47,240 nucleotides of DNA from Serratia microhaemolytica (GTDB lineage Bacteria; Pseudomonadota; Gammaproteobacteria; Enterobacterales; Enterobacteriaceae), in assembly GCF_004011885.1 (NCBI RefSeq), contig NZ_SBEF01000026.1, forward strand, positions 1 through 47,240, given 5' to 3'. How positions within the stretch are numbered: the stretch's first letter is position 1; the number at the start of each line of letters is the position of its first letter. Below the pieces are notes generated by a model. The model was given only the letters and a program-made list of their open reading frames with translations, made no database searches and was not told where the DNA came from. This document shows positions 1-11,212 of the stretch, piece by piece. The position numbers were made by a program, and so were the translations under genes.

Positions 1-190
<190 letters not shown>

Positions 191-209
191 TCAATGTGTT
201 AAACCCGTA

Positions 210-2318
210 TTACTTACCACGGGCTTCAATAACGGCCTGAGCGACGTTGTTCGGCGCTTCAGCATACTTCAGGAACTCCATGGAGTATGAAGCACGGCCC
301 TGGGTCTGAGAACGCAGGTCAGTTGCATAACCAAACATTTCAGACAGCGGAACCTGAGCACGAACGGTTTTACCGGTAGCGGTATCATCCATACCTTCAA
401 TCATACCGCGACGACGGTTCAGGTCACCAATTACATCCCCCATGTAGTCTTCTGGGGTTTCAATCTCAACTTTCATGATTGGCTCAAGCAGAACTGGTTT
501 TGCTTTCTTGAACGCTTCTTTAAACGCAATCGAAGCGGCCAGTTTAAATGCCAGTTCAGAAGAGTCAACATCATGATAAGAACCGTAATGTAGACGGATC
601 TTAATATCAACAACCGGGTAACCAGCCAAAGGACCAGATTTGAGCTGTTCTTGCATCCCTTTGTCAACCGCCGGGATGAACTCTTTCGGAATTGTACCAC
701 CGACGATATCGTTAACAAATTCGTAGCCGACACCACCTGGTTCCAGTGGCATCATGTCGATCACAACGTGACCGTACTGACCGCGACCACCAGACTGCTT
801 AGCGTGTTTACCTTCAACGTCTTTGATCGTTTCGCGAATGGTTTCACGGTAGGCAACCTGCGGCTTACCGACGTTCGCTTCAACGTTAAATTCACGACGC
901 ATACGGTCAACCAGGATGTCGAGGTGCAGTTCACCCATACCTGCGATGATGGTTTGACCTGATTCTTCGTCAGTCCATACGCGGAATGATGGGTCTTCCT
1001 TCGCCAAACGACCGAGTGCCAAGCCCATTTTTTCTTGGTCAGCCTTGGTTTTTGGTTCTACTGCAACCGAGATTACTGGCTCAGGGAATTCCATGCGCTC
1101 AAGAATGATCACATGTGCAGGATCACACAGCGTATCACCGGTAGTAACATCTTTCAGACCGATAGCTGCAGCGATGTCACCGGCACGAACTTCTTTAATT
1201 TCATCACGCTTGTTAGCGTGCATCTGCACAATACGACCAAGACGCTCGCGTTGCGCTTTCACTGAGTTCAGTACGGTATCGCCTGAGTTAACCACACCGG
1301 AATAGACACGGAAGAAGGTTAAGTTACCCACGAATGGGTCGGTAGCGATTTTAAATGCCAGCGCAGAGAACGGCTCTTTGTCGTCTGCACGACGAACCGC
1401 TGGAGTATCTTTACCGTCATCCAGAATACCATTGATTGCTGCAACATCTGTCGGTGCTGGCAGATACTCAACTACCGCATCAAGCATTGCCTGAACGCCT
1501 TTGTTTTTAAACGCAGAACCACAGGTTACTAGGATGATTTCGTTATTCAGTACGCGCTGACGCAGCGAGGTTTTGATCTCTTCTTCAGTCAGAGTCTCAC
1601 CACCCAGGTATTTGTCCATCAGCTCTTCTGAAGCTTCAGCTGCTGCTTCAACCAGGTTTTGGCGCCACTCTTCTGCCAACTCAAGCATGTCTTCCGGGAT
1701 ATCTTCGTACTCGAAGGTAACGCCCTGGTCAGCATCGTTCCAGTTGATTGCTTTCATCTTCACCAGGTCAATAACACCGGTGAATTTCTCTTCAGCACCG
1801 ATTGCCAACTGCAATGGAACTGGGTTAGCTGCTAAGCGGCTTTTGATCTGCTCAACAACTTTCAGGAAGTTAGCACCCATACGGTCCATTTTGTTAACGA
1901 ACGCAATACGTGGCACTTTGTATTTGTTTGCCTGACGCCATACGGTTTCAGACTGTGGCTGAACACCACCAACGGCACAGTAAACCATCACCGCACCATC
2001 AAGCACACGCATTGAACGTTCTACCTCAATGGTAAAGTCAACGTGCCCTGGGGTGTCGATAATGTTGATACGGTGCGGTTCAAACTGCTTGCCCATACCG
2101 GACCAGAAAGCAGTTGTTGCTGCTGAAGTGATGGTAATACCACGCTCCTGCTCCTGTTCCATCCAGTCCATGGTGGCAGCGCCATCATGCACTTCACCGA
2201 TTTTATGGTTTACACCGGTGTAAAACAGGATACGTTCGGTAGTGGTGGTCTTACCGGCGTCGATGTGAGCACTAATACCGATATTGCGGTAGCGCTCAAT
2301 AGGGGTTGTACGAGCCAT
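210..2318 (-). CDS. fusA: Elongation factor G
   Basis: EF-G is the cytoplasmic GTPase that drives ribosomal translocation and, with RRF, ribosome recycling. The 702 residues are close to the 704 of E. coli. The N-terminal G domain shows the P-loop AHIDAGKT (about residues 17-24), switch [10 protein letters not shown] (about 88-95) and NKMD near residue 142. Domains II-V follow without gaps and the C-terminus ends VIEARGK as in enterics. Third gene of the str operon, 139 bases after rpsG and 67 bases before tuf. No sign of damage. Confidence 0.99.
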   Translation of the reverse strand: MARTTPIERYRNIGISAHIDAGKTTTTERILFYTGVNHKIGEVHDGAATMDWMEQEQERGITITSAATTAFWSGMGKQFEPHRINIIDTPGHVDFTIEVERSMRVLDGAVMVYCAVGGVQPQSETVWRQANKYKVPRIAFVNKMDRMGANFLKVVEQIKSRLAANPVPLQLAIGAEEKFTGVIDLVKMKAINWNDADQGVTFEYEDIPEDMLELAEEWRQNLVEAAAEASEELMDKYLGGETLTEEEIKTSLRQRVLNNEIILVTCGSAFKNKGVQAMLDAVVEYLPAPTDVAAINGILDDGKDTPAVRRADDKEPFSALAFKIATDPFVGNLTFFRVYSGVVNSGDTVLNSVKAQRERLGRIVQMHANKRDEIKEVRAGDIAAAIGLKDVTTGDTLCDPAHVIILERMEFPEPVISVAVEPKTKADQEKMGLALGRLAKEDPSFRVWTDEESGQTIIAGMGELHLDILVDRMRREFNVEANVGKPQVAYRETIRETIKDVEGKHAKQSGGRGQYGHVVIDMMPLEPGGVGYEFVNDIVGGTIPKEFIPAVDKGMQEQLKSGPLAGYPVVDIKIRLHYGSYHDVDSSELAFKLAASIAFKEAFKKAKPVLLEPIMKVEIETPEDYMGDVIGDLNRRRGMIEGMDDTATGKTVRAQVPLSEMFGYATDLRSQTQGRASYSMEFLKYAEAPNNVAQAVIEARGK

Positions 2319-2358
2319 TTGATTCCTCTATTGCCTTAGGCGTTCAAGTTCGCTGAAA

Positions 2359-2387
2359 CCAGGCGGGAGTTTATTGTTGCCGCCTGG
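2359..2387 (-). repeat. Hairpin in the rpsG-fusA spacer
   Basis: CCAGGCGG (2359-2366) and CCGCCTGG (2380-2387) form a perfect 8-bp stem around a 13-base loop, about 40 bases before the fusA start. No T-run follows on the minus strand, so it is not a standard terminator. It may be an mRNA stability or processing structure; this role is inferred. Confidence 0.5.
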
Positions 2388-2457
2388 TCTGCATCACTTT
2401 CAGTTGATGTAACTTTCAGTTTGCATAACTTTCCGTCTGCATAACCACAAGCAGTGA

Positions 2458-3400
<943 letters not shown>

Positions 3401-3491
3401 TCAAAAAGCTCCTGGGTTTGCTTCGTTTTTGCATCGTAAACATGTGATCAATCGCCCTGTATGCACTATCGGCAAAATACAAGGACGCAGA

Positions 3492-3520
3492 ATTTTATTG
3501 CTGACAGCCATAAGTGTCAA
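3492..3520 (-). promoter_or_regulatory. str operon promoter
   Basis: On the minus strand TTGACA (3520-3515) and TAAAAT (3497-3492) are separated by 17 bases, a strong sigma-70 promoter. The following bases (TCTGCGTCCTTG) resemble the E. coli str leader. It lies between the tusB stop and the rpsL start, so the ribosomal genes can be transcribed apart from yheO-tusDCB. Confidence 0.85.
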
Positions 3521-3542
3521 GAAATATACAGTGCTGCGTGAG

Positions 3543-3830
3543 TTACCATGCAACTTGTGCCGGATGCTTTTGGGTTAATTCAACCAGTTGCTGATAACTA
3601 ATGCGGATGATATGGCAATCAAGGTGGGCACTCAGGCCTCGGGCATCAAGATCGTCACTTAATGCGTAAAGCGTGACAGGTGCGTTCAGTAACAGTGCCA
3701 AACTGGCACTGCCGTCAAGTCCGGCGACAACGCCATCCTGCCACAACAGCAGATCATCGCCGGGTGCGGTTAGTCGGAGCAAGGCTGGCAGGTCACAACA
3801 GGTTGGTGAACGGCTAACAGTATAGAGCAT
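3543..3830 (-). CDS. tusB: Sulfurtransferase complex subunit TusB
   Basis: TusB is a subunit of the TusBCD heterohexamer, which passes persulfide sulfur from TusA to TusE for 2-thiolation of the wobble uridine in Lys, Glu and Gln tRNAs. The 95 residues equal the E. coli length. Recognisable segments are MLYTVSRSP at the start, LLLWQDGVVAGLDG in the middle and LTQKHPAQVAW at the end. Last of yheO-tusDCB, 9 bases after tusC and just before the str promoter, as in E. coli. Confidence 0.95.
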   Translation of the reverse strand: MLYTVSRSPTCCDLPALLRLTAPGDDLLLWQDGVVAGLDGSASLALLLNAPVTLYALSDDLDARGLSAHLDCHIIRISYQQLVELTQKHPAQVAW

Positions 3831-3839
3831 TGGAACATC

Positions 3840-4199
3840 CTAAAATGTCATAACAACATCGTAACTGGCTACTTTTTGGCGCAGTGCAGCAGCAGAGAGT
3901 ATCTCAACCGGTAAAATCCAATCGGTAAACTGCTGTAACCCACGTTGCTGTAGTGCGGTTTCGCACAGATAGCAGTGCTCAACATCATACAGTGGCAGTA
4001 CACCAAAGGTGGCAATGTAGTTGCGAGCCAAGATTTTATCCGGTTGCTGGGCGGGTAACAGTTGCAGTACACCGTCAGCAACAAAAAAAACCCCAACTTC
4101 TTCACTTAGCGCGGCGGTGGCCAGTAGTGCGTCCAATCCCTCGCGCCCACTGCTGTTACCGTGTGGCGGCTGGGTGAAAATAAAGGCGATTCGTTTCAT
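3840..4199 (-). CDS. tusC: Sulfurtransferase complex subunit TusC
   Basis: TusC is the second DsrF-like subunit of the TusBCD sulfur relay used in mnm5s2U tRNA modification. The 119 residues equal the E. coli length, with [14 protein letters not shown] and the [14 protein letters not shown] helix conserved and [10 protein letters not shown] at the end. A 57-base gap separates it from tusD, which is wider than the overlapping arrangement usual in enterics. No frameshift is visible. Confidence 0.95.
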   Translation of the reverse strand: MKRIAFIFTQPPHGNSSGREGLDALLATAALSEEVGVFFVADGVLQLLPAQQPDKILARNYIATFGVLPLYDVEHCYLCETALQQRGLQQFTDWILPVEILSAAALRQKVASYDVVMTF

Positions 4200-4256
4200 C
4201 TTATTTGAGTCAATATTGTTTCAGTCAGCAGCCTGTGCCTTTCACTGTTCGTGGAT

Positions 4257-4646
4257 TTAAAACTGCACCAGACGATCACAACTGAGCGCAGCTTCTGCCA
4301 GTGCTCCCAGACCGCTCAGGGTAAACCCAGGCTGCAAGTTGGCACTCAACAGCTTCAGCTCGCTTGCCTGCTGCTGATCGACCACGCCACGGCGTAGTGC
4401 TGCCGCGACACAGACGCTCAACTGTACATTGTGTTGTTGTGCCAGCGTCAACCAAGCACGCACCAGATCGAACTCGTCACTGGCTGGTGCGGTTAACTGA
4501 TTAGCATTTGAAACGCCTTCACGGTAGAAGAAGACATGCTCAATCTGGTGGCCAGCAGCCAGTAGCGCCTGAGCAAACTGCCAAGCACTGCTGGCTTGTT
4601 GGGTGCCGTAGGCCGGCCCGGTCACTAATAGCGAATAACGAGACAT
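4257..4646 (-). CDS. tusD: Sulfurtransferase complex subunit TusD
   Basis: TusD is the catalytic subunit of TusBCD: its cysteine carries the persulfide received from TusA. The 129 residues include [14 protein letters not shown] near the start, [20 protein letters not shown] in the middle and the active-site cysteine in [12 protein letters not shown] (Cys79). The start ATG overlaps the yheO stop by one base (4646), implying translational coupling. Sequence and context agree, so the function is secure. Confidence 0.96.
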   Translation of the reverse strand: MSRYSLLVTGPAYGTQQASSAWQFAQALLAAGHQIEHVFFYREGVSNANQLTAPASDEFDLVRAWLTLAQQHNVQLSVCVAAALRRGVVDQQQASELKLLSANLQPGFTLSGLGALAEAALSCDRLVQF

Positions 4647-5368
4647 CAGCGATCAAAACCTATTGGCTCACCATTTTTGAACTGGCGAATATAGAGGTAG
4701 ACCGTATGCTTAGAAATATTCAGTCGTTCAGCCACCTGATTGATGGCATCTTTAATATCAAAGATGCCTTTCTCATACAGATTAAGCACAATTTGCCGAT
4801 TTTTCGCGTTGTTTGACACGTTGCGATCAGTACTCACCTCTTCGATGGTGAACTCTAGCGTCTGTGAAACCAAGTCATCTACCGATGATGCAAAGTTGAC
4901 TGATGAAGCCACTTCCTGTGGTTCTGGTGGTATAAAGGTTTGCACGATCTGCGAAAACGGAACATCCAAGTTCATGTTGATACACAACAGCCCAATCACG
5001 CGTTGCTCACGATTGCGAATGGCGATGGTCACTGATTTCATCAGTACACCACTTTTGGCTTTAGTAAAGTAAGTCTTGGAAACGCTACTCTCATTACCGG
5101 TCATATCGTGCAGCATACGCAGTGCCAGATCGGTAATCGGTGAGCCGACTTTGCGCCCGGTATGCTGCCCATTGGCGATACGGACCGCAGAGCATTTCAG
5201 GTCTTCTAGCGCATGTAACACGATTTCACAGTGTTCACCAATCAGCATCGCGAGGCCATCAACCACTGCCTCATACGATTTCAGGATTTCATAATCGGTT
5301 TGACTAAATGGACGCTCATTTTGCCAGTCAAGCTCACTGTTTTCGCTAGATAAAAGCGAATTGGACAT
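4646..5368 (-). CDS. yheO: YheO-family transcriptional regulator
   Basis: YheO is a predicted DNA-binding regulator with an N-terminal PAS-like YheO domain (about residues 20-130, containing [13 protein letters not shown] and [20 protein letters not shown]) and a C-terminal helix-turn-helix (about 190-235, [20 protein letters not shown]). I place the start at the ATG at 5368 ([13 protein letters not shown]) because it aligns with E. coli and gives the usual 240 residues; an upstream ATG at 5389 would add seven. It heads the yheO-tusDCB cluster. The natural ligand and targets are not established in the literature I know. Confidence 0.93.
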   Translation of the reverse strand: MSNSLLSSENSELDWQNERPFSQTDYEILKSYEAVVDGLAMLIGEHCEIVLHALEDLKCSAVRIANGQHTGRKVGSPITDLALRMLHDMTGNESSVSKTYFTKAKSGVLMKSVTIAIRNREQRVIGLLCINMNLDVPFSQIVQTFIPPEPQEVASSVNFASSVDDLVSQTLEFTIEEVSTDRNVSNNAKNRQIVLNLYEKGIFDIKDAINQVAERLNISKHTVYLYIRQFKNGEPIGFDR

Positions 5369-5836
5369 CAAAGACACCACCCTTATCAAACGGTGAAGAT
5401 AGAGCGAACAACTGCAGCAGCACTCTATGCTTCATTTTCCACATTCAATTTTCTTGTCGATTCGGCGAGTGTTGCTGATAGCGTTACCCTCATCACCTCA
5501 GCGTTGCCAGCCGTTGACGTTAAGCCCGAAAGCCGATAGCCGTCAAGCAGTGCGTTGAGAAAAAGGACGCGGCGCGGTCATTCATACGATATTAATTCCA
5601 TGCAAAATGGCAAAATTACCAAAGTAAAGTTTATGTTATGTCTTTTTTATGGATAAAAAACCTGATAATTCAACGAATGTGACTATTTGTGAATGAAAGG
5701 AAATCAGCTACAATCATCCAGTAACAGGAAATCGGTTGCGCTTAATCGCTGCAAGTTTTGGTTAGTCACGGGTTGTGCTGTTCTCAAGCGATCAGTGTGG
5801 CAGGTAATAATACTTCACTAATAATAGGGGTGGTTT
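5369..5836. other. Non-coding stretch between yheO and qmcA
   Basis: These 468 bases hold the divergent promoters of yheO and qmcA and no ORF that I can support. Enterics usually have slyX and fkpA next to yheO; nothing resembling either is visible. The right part (5590-5720) is AT-rich. This is a rearrangement junction rather than a degraded gene I can name. Confidence 0.6.
5687..5714 (+). promoter_or_regulatory. Candidate promoter of qmcA-ybbJ
   Basis: TTGTGA (5687-5692) and TACAAT (5709-5714) are 16 bases apart, a plausible sigma-70 promoter giving a leader of about 115 bases before the qmcA start. Confidence 0.5.
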
Positions 5837-6769
5837 ATGTTGGACGTTATTCAAGGAATTTCAATGACTGTGGTTGTGTTGATCGTTGTTGCACTGGTGG
5901 TGGTGACCCGTGCAGTAAAAACGGTGCCACAAGGTTATCAATGGACTGTAGAGCGTTTCGGTCGTTATACCAAAACATTGATGCCGGGATTGAATTTGAT
6001 TGTGCCATTCATCGATAGTATTGGTAGAAAAATTAACATGATGGAGCGAGTGTTAGATGTTCCATCGCAAGAGGTTATTTCTCGTGATAACGCTAATGTA
6101 GCGATTGATGCGGTCTGTTTTATTCAAGTGATTGACTCTGCGCGTGCCGCATACGAAGTCAATGATCTTGAGTATGCAATTACCAATTTAGTCATGACCA
6201 ATTTCCGTACTGTGTTGGGTTCAATGGAGCTTGATGAGATGCTGTCACAACGCGATAGCATCAACAGCCGGTTGCTGCATATCGTTGATGAAGCAACCAA
6301 TCCTTGGGGAGTGAAAATCACACGTATTGAGATCCGTGATATTCGTCCACCAGAGGAACTGATTGCTTCAATGAACGCACAAATGAAAGCGGAGCGAACC
6401 AAGCGAGCCGACATTCTCGAAGCTGAGGGGGTACGTCAGGCGGCGATTTTACGTGCTGAGGGTGAAAAGCAGTCCCAGATCCTGAAAGCGGAAGGGGAAC
6501 GTCAATCTGCATTCTTGCAGGCAGAAGCGCGTGAAAGGGCGGCTCAGGCAGAAGCACAAGCGACCAAAATGGTTTCTGATGCAATCGCAGCCGGCAATAT
6601 TCAGGCGATAAACTACTTTGTGGCACAGAAATATACTGAAGCGTTGCAGAGCATTGGTGCGGCAAATAATAGCAAAGTGATCATGATGCCACTGGATAGC
6701 ACCAACATTATGGGCGCGATTGGTGGCATATCCCAGTTAATTTCTGAAACGCAAAAAAGTCGTGGCTAA
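5837..6769 (+). CDS. qmcA: SPFH/band-7 membrane protein QmcA
   Basis: QmcA is an inner-membrane stomatin/prohibitin-like (SPFH) protein; in E. coli it forms large oligomers and is linked to membrane microdomains and FtsH-type quality control. The 310 residues begin with a transmembrane helix (about 8-27), followed by the SPFH domain ([19 protein letters not shown] to about 200) and an Ala/Glu-rich coiled coil with the repeated ILKAEGE motif (about 205-255). The start ATG follows GGGGTGG. It is 32 bases upstream of ybbJ, its usual NfeD partner. Confidence 0.96.
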   Translation: MLDVIQGISMTVVVLIVVALVVVTRAVKTVPQGYQWTVERFGRYTKTLMPGLNLIVPFIDSIGRKINMMERVLDVPSQEVISRDNANVAIDAVCFIQVIDSARAAYEVNDLEYAITNLVMTNFRTVLGSMELDEMLSQRDSINSRLLHIVDEATNPWGVKITRIEIRDIRPPEELIASMNAQMKAERTKRADILEAEGVRQAAILRAEGEKQSQILKAEGERQSAFLQAEARERAAQAEAQATKMVSDAIAAGNIQAINYFVAQKYTEALQSIGAANNSKVIMMPLDSTNIMGAIGGISQLISETQKSRG

Positions 6770-6801
6770 TCGGATACTGCCAATGACGAGGGGTGATAGT
6801 C

Positions 6802-7266
6802 ATGCTTGATTACATTGCAGTAGAACCACACTGGTTTTGGTTTTCCCTGGGTGGATTATTACTGATATTTGAATTGCTCGGCGCTGGCGGTTATTCACTT
6901 TGGAGTGGCATGTCGGCCATTTTGGTCGGCGTGATTGTCTGGTTATTTCCAATCACACTGGTATGGCAGGGGATTATTTTTGCCCTGCTGACCTTGCTGA
7001 GTGCCTACTGTCTCTGGTATTGGTTGCGCAAAAGGCAAGAAAAAAAGCCGAGTACTCAGCCGCTGCTGAATCAGCGTTATCAGCAGCTTGTGGGGCGGAG
7101 AGTGGTGTTAACGGAGCCAACCCAGAATGGTATCGGGCGTATCACCATCGCCGATGGCAGTTGGCCGGTAAAAATTGCTGATGATGTACCTGCCGGCACT
7201 GAGGTGGAAATTACGGCAGTTGACGGTATTCTACTGCATATTCGCACCGTCAATTCACAACACTGA
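6802..7266 (+). CDS. ybbJ: NfeD-like membrane protein YbbJ
   Basis: NfeD-family inner-membrane protein, the usual partner of SPFH proteins such as QmcA. The 154 residues contain hydrophobic helices at about 10-75 (FWFSLGGLLLIFELLGAGGY, then two more) and a C-terminal OB-fold domain from about residue 95 (GRRVVLTEPTQNGIGRITI to LLHIRTV). I chose the ATG at 6802, after GAGGGG, over the GTG at 6793 because it matches the E. coli start. It is the short NfeD type without the N-terminal protease domain. Confidence 0.92.
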   Translation: MLDYIAVEPHWFWFSLGGLLLIFELLGAGGYSLWSGMSAILVGVIVWLFPITLVWQGIIFALLTLLSAYCLWYWLRKRQEKKPSTQPLLNQRYQQLVGRRVVLTEPTQNGIGRITIADGSWPVKIADDVPAGTEVEITAVDGILLHIRTVNSQH

Positions 7267-7514
7267 TGACATTAATCGTACTTGTATTTCAAGGTAATCA
7301 TACAGATCGTCGCAGCCACTCAGGTTAGCGGTGTGATTGCGCTAGGGTGGTACAACCCCGCATAGGTTGTGCTGCCTCATACAGGTTTACAGGTTATCTC
7401 ATCCTGAATGGCTTGCCCCTACGGCGTAAAGCGCCCAATTTAAATTCTTCCGCAAAAAAACTCAAAAGTGTGGCATAGTGCGCAAGTCACTTTATCTTGA
7501 GGAATGTCGCGATA

Positions 7515-8408
7515 ATGAAACGCCCAGATTACAGGATGCTACAAGCGTTGGATGCGGTGATCCATGAACGTGGTTTTGAACGTGCAGCGCAAAAGTTATG
7601 CATTACTCAATCTGCTGTGTCACAACGCATCAAACAACTGGAAAATCTGTTTGGCCAACCGTTACTGGTGCGTACCATTCCTCCCCGCCCGACCGAACAG
7701 GGGCAAAAGCTGCTAGCGCTATTGCGTCAGGTTGAATTTCTTGAAGAAGAGTGGTTGGGCAGTGACAATGGCGTCGAAAAGCCGTTACAGCTCTCGTTAG
7801 CAGTGAATGCAGATAGCCTAGCAACCTGGTTATTACCCGCCCTGAAACCGGTGCTCACTGACACACCGTTGCGCTTTAATGTACAGGTAGAAGATGAAAC
7901 CCGCACCCAAGAGCGGCTACGCCGAGGTGAAGTGGTTGGTGCGGTGAGTATACAGCCACAACCGTTACCGAGCTGCCAAGTAGATCGTTTGGGGGCGCTG
8001 GATTATCTGTTTGTTGCCTCCAATGCTTTTGCACAGCGTTATTTTCCGAATGGCGTCACCCGCTCCGCGTTATTGAAAGCGCCCGCAGTGGCATTTGATC
8101 ACCTTGATGACATGCACCAAGCTTTTCTGCAACAAAATTTTGATCTGTCACCAGGCAGCGTCCCCTGCCATATCGTGAACTCCTCCGAAGCCTTTGTGCA
8201 GTTGGCGCGCCAAGGCAGCACCTGCTGCATGATCCCACATTTGCAAATTGAGCAAGAGCTTGCCTCAGGTGAGCTGATCGACCTCACACCAGGTCTATAC
8301 CAGCGAAGGATGCTATTTTGGCACCGTTTTGCGCCAGAAAGTCGCATGATGGGCAAAGTCACCAGTGCACTGCTCTCTTATGGTCGCAAAGTGTTAAAAC
8401 AGGACTAA
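7515..8408 (+). CDS. argP: LysR-type regulator ArgP (IciA)
   Basis: ArgP activates argO (arginine/lysine exporter) and represses or activates lysine-responsive genes. The 297 residues match E. coli in length. The N-terminal winged helix (residues 1-60) contains [20 protein letters not shown]; the effector domain carries [19 protein letters not shown] and the strongly conserved [16 protein letters not shown]. The start ATG at 7515 is preceded by GAGGA; a TTG at 7497 would add six residues. It is monocistronic. Because lysA is in this window and lysR is not next to it, ArgP may be a remaining lysine-responsive regulator; that is inference. Confidence 0.96.
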   Translation: MKRPDYRMLQALDAVIHERGFERAAQKLCITQSAVSQRIKQLENLFGQPLLVRTIPPRPTEQGQKLLALLRQVEFLEEEWLGSDNGVEKPLQLSLAVNADSLATWLLPALKPVLTDTPLRFNVQVEDETRTQERLRRGEVVGAVSIQPQPLPSCQVDRLGALDYLFVASNAFAQRYFPNGVTRSALLKAPAVAFDHLDDMHQAFLQQNFDLSPGSVPCHIVNSSEAFVQLARQGSTCCMIPHLQIEQELASGELIDLTPGLYQRRMLFWHRFAPESRMMGKVTSALLSYGRKVLKQD

Positions 8409-8483
8409 GCCAGAGCGAGAGCGCTTGCTATGGAGTCAAAGGTAAAGTTGTGGGATGATTGCCCAGCTTGTTAGGAGGCGGAG

Positions 8484-8810
8484 ATGAAAAAACTTACGCT
8501 GCTATTGCTGGTGCTACTTGGTTGGTTGCAGTACTCGCTTTGGCTGGGAAAAAATGGCATCAGCGATTATGTGCGGGTACGTGACAGTGTGTTGGAGCAG
8601 CAGCAGATCAACGCCGAACTAAAAGCCCGTAATGACCAACTGTTTGCTGAAATTGATGATCTAAGTGCTGGACGAGAAGCAATAGAAGAGCGCGCACGCC
8701 ACCAGCTCGGCATGATAAAACCGGGCGAAACGTTCTACCGTCTGGTCAATGAACCATCACAGCGTAGTACTACCGCACCGACACAACGTCATAGACAATC
8801 AAACCCATGA
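8484..8810 (+). CDS. ftsB: Cell division protein FtsB
   Basis: FtsB is a bitopic inner-membrane protein that with FtsL and FtsQ activates septal peptidoglycan synthesis. The 108 residues show a single transmembrane helix (about 4-21), a coiled coil (about 30-70, [20 protein letters not shown]) and the conserved RPGETFYRL-type motif here read as [15 protein letters not shown] precedes the ATG. The TGA overlaps the ispD ATG (ATGA at 8807-8810), the usual enteric ftsB-ispD coupling. Confidence 0.97.
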   Translation: MKKLTLLLLVLLGWLQYSLWLGKNGISDYVRVRDSVLEQQQINAELKARNDQLFAEIDDLSAGREAIEERARHQLGMIKPGETFYRLVNEPSQRSTTAPTQRHRQSNP

Positions 8811-9514
8811 ATCATATTAGCGAACACCTCTCGCCAGTGGTTGCCATTCTACCTGCCGCAGGTATTGGTAGCCGGATGCAGGCGGACTGCCCAAAGCAGT
8901 ATCTCACCATTGGTCAACAGACCATTCTGGAACATGCCATTCATGCGCTGTTGCGTCATCCACGAATTAGCCAAGTGATTGTGGCACTACACTCGGAAGA
9001 CCAACATTTTCAACAACTGCCAATTGCGAAACATCCGCGAGTGCGAGTCACTCAAGGTGGCCCGCAACGAGTCGACTCGGTACTGGCTGGCTTACAACTC
9101 GTTACCGATACAGAGTGGGTGTTGGTACATGATGCGGCTCGGCCCTGCCTACATGCCGACGATTTAGCACGTTTACTGGCGATCACCGCGCAGAGCCAAG
9201 TGGGCGGGATCTTGGCTGCGCCAGTAAGAGACACCATGAAACGCGCGGTCGCGGGACAACATCGCATCGACCATACCGTGGATAGGCAAGCGCTATGGCA
9301 CGCACTGACGCCACAGCTCTTCCCGCGTCAATTGCTGTTGACCTGCTTGCAGCAGGCATTGGCTGACGGCATCAATGTGACTGATGAGGCATCGGCGCTA
9401 GAACACTGTGGCTACCAGCCGCTGCTGGTGGCGGGGCGTAGCGACAATATTAAAGTCACCCAGCCGGAAGACCTGGCATTGGCGACATTCTATTTAACCC
9501 AGTTAACTCGCTAA
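8807..9514 (+). CDS. ispD: 2-C-methyl-D-erythritol 4-phosphate cytidylyltransferase
   Basis: IspD couples MEP with CTP to give CDP-methylerythritol, the third step of the MEP isoprenoid pathway. The 235 residues carry the nucleotide-binding loop [18 protein letters not shown] (about residues 14-31) and the active-site HDAARPCL (about 108). The gene overlaps ftsB by four bases and is followed after 10 bases by ispF, two steps later in the pathway. Confidence 0.98.
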   Translation: MNHISEHLSPVVAILPAAGIGSRMQADCPKQYLTIGQQTILEHAIHALLRHPRISQVIVALHSEDQHFQQLPIAKHPRVRVTQGGPQRVDSVLAGLQLVTDTEWVLVHDAARPCLHADDLARLLAITAQSQVGGILAAPVRDTMKRAVAGQHRIDHTVDRQALWHALTPQLFPRQLLLTCLQQALADGINVTDEASALEHCGYQPLLVAGRSDNIKVTQPEDLALATFYLTQLTR

Positions 9515-9524
9515 AGGGGCATCG

Positions 9525-10001
9525 ATGATACGTATCGGGCACGGTTTTGATGTGCATAAATTTGGTGGTGAAGGGCCGTTGGTGATCGCGGGTGTGCGCA
9601 TTCCGTTTGTACATGGGTTACTGGCGCACTCCGATGGCGATGTTGCCCTGCACGCACTTACTGATGCGCTACTGGGCGCAGCGGCCTTGGGTGACATTGG
9701 CAAATTGTTTCCCGATAGCGATCCTGCATTCAAAGGGGCGGATAGCCGCCAATTACTGCGAGAGGCCTGGCGTCGGATCGCACAGAAAGGCTACCAAATA
9801 GGTAACGTCGATATTACCCTCATCGCTCAAGCACCGAAAATGGCACCGCACATCGCACAAATGCGCGTATTTATTGCGGAAGATTTGCAGTGCCATATTG
9901 ATCAGGTCAATGTTAAAGCCACCACGACTGAACAGTTGGGTTTTACGGGCCGTGGTGAAGGCATCGCTTGTGAAGCGGTGGCACTGTTACAGCAGAGGTG
10001 A
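9525..10001 (+). CDS. ispF: 2-C-methyl-D-erythritol 2,4-cyclodiphosphate synthase
   Basis: IspF cyclises CDP-methylerythritol 2-phosphate to the cyclodiphosphate with release of CMP. The 158 residues are standard. The zinc ligands are in GHGFDVHKF (Asp9, His11) and [10 protein letters not shown] (His43); [15 protein letters not shown] near the C-terminus is the conserved CDP/trimer-core segment. The stop is four bases from the truD start, so the block is probably one transcript. Confidence 0.98.
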   Translation: MIRIGHGFDVHKFGGEGPLVIAGVRIPFVHGLLAHSDGDVALHALTDALLGAAALGDIGKLFPDSDPAFKGADSRQLLREAWRRIAQKGYQIGNVDITLIAQAPKMAPHIAQMRVFIAEDLQCHIDQVNVKATTTEQLGFTGRGEGIACEAVALLQQR

Positions 10002-10005
10002 TCTG

Positions 10006-11022
10006 ATGAGTATGGCAAACCTCCATTGGTTACATGGTAAGCCCTCAGCGTGTGGGCAGTTGAAAAGCTCACCAGAGGACTTTGTGGTGATAGAAGATCT
10101 GGGTTTCTCGCCAGATGGTGAGGGTGAACATCTACTGGTTAGGGTGCGTAAAACCGGTTGTAACACCCAGTTTGTTGCGGAAGCGTTGGCAAAGTTTGCT
10201 GGCATTGCTGCACGAGCGGTCAGCTATGCTGGGCTGAAAGATCGTCATGCAATTAGCGAACAGTGGTTTTGCTTACATCTACCAGGAAAAGTGACCCCAG
10301 ATTTCAGTCAGTTCCAGTTGGCAGGGTGCGAGTTACTGCAAGCTGAACGCCATTTGCGTAAATTGCGCATTGGTGCATTGAAAGGCAACCACTTTGTGCT
10401 GATGCTACGCCAGATTGATGATGGAGCTGAAGTGGAACAGCGGTTACAGATGATTGCTCAGCATGGCGTGCCTAACTATTTCGGCAGCCAGCGATTTGGT
10501 CACGACGAGAATAATTTACAGATGGCTCTGCGCTGGGCGAATAATGAGATCCGCGTGACACAGCGTGACAAACGCAGTTTCTACCTGTCGGCCAGCCGTA
10601 GTGCATTATTCAACCTGACAGCCAGCCAGAGGTTGGCAAACCAGCAGCAGAACGTTGTATTGGCAGGTGATGCGCTACAATTGGCGGGGCGTAACAGTTG
10701 GTTTGTTGCCAAAGCCGACGAGTTGCCGTTGTTGCAAACACGCGTGGATGCTGGTGAGTTGATGATCACGGCACCGCTCGCTGGTGATGGCGCACTTGGC
10801 AGCGAAGCAGACGCGTTAGCGTTTGAACAGAGCAGTTTACAACAACAGCCACAACTACTGGCACTGTTACAGCGTGAGCGGCTTGAAACGGCTCGGCGAG
10901 CAATATTACTCAAACCGCGTCAGTTACAGTGGCACTGGCACAATGACGCGACACTGGCGCTGCGTTTTTGGCTACCTGCCGGAAGCTTTGCCACCAGTAT
11001 CGTGCGCGAATTGGTACAATAG
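10006..11022 (+). CDS. truD: tRNA pseudouridine(13) synthase TruD
   Basis: TruD converts U13 of tRNA-Glu to pseudouridine. I place the start at the ATG at 10006, which has GAGGTG five bases upstream, giving 338 residues. The catalytic aspartate is Asp79 in [17 protein letters not shown] and [15 protein letters not shown] are also conserved. The protein ends at [17 protein letters not shown], about a dozen residues before the E. coli end. The usual downstream genes surE, pcm, nlpD and rpoS are absent, so the short C-terminus may mark the rearrangement point. The core fold looks complete. Confidence 0.95.
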   Translation: MSMANLHWLHGKPSACGQLKSSPEDFVVIEDLGFSPDGEGEHLLVRVRKTGCNTQFVAEALAKFAGIAARAVSYAGLKDRHAISEQWFCLHLPGKVTPDFSQFQLAGCELLQAERHLRKLRIGALKGNHFVLMLRQIDDGAEVEQRLQMIAQHGVPNYFGSQRFGHDENNLQMALRWANNEIRVTQRDKRSFYLSASRSALFNLTASQRLANQQQNVVLAGDALQLAGRNSWFVAKADELPLLQTRVDAGELMITAPLAGDGALGSEADALAFEQSSLQQQPQLLALLQRERLETARRAILLKPRQLQWHWHNDATLALRFWLPAGSFATSIVRELVQ

Positions 11023-11168
11023 CAGGCATTGGCATGGCAGCACACGGCTTAATCAGTGCTGTCAATCGCCGACAGAACAGGCGAAGCAGACAACGGTGAG
11101 CGCGACAATGGTTCGATACTTCTATTGTTTATTCATGACAATAACTACTCATCAGTAGAACTTAATCA

Positions 11169-11177
11169 TGTTATAGT
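11169..11177 (+). promoter_or_regulatory. Extended -10 promoter before the RadC-like gene
   Basis: TG (11169-11170), one base, then TATAGT (11172-11177) is an extended -10 element about 36 bases before the chosen ATG. No good -35 is visible. It suggests the gene has its own transcript rather than depending on truD. Confidence 0.45.
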
Positions 11178-11212
11178 GTACGCCCTGTTCACAATTGGCG
11201 GTTGAGCATGTT

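Noticed and set aside
9874-10005. In-frame extension of truD into ispF
   Set aside because: The ATG at 10006 has a strong ribosome site and matches the TruD start; the extension is ispF coding sequence in another frame.
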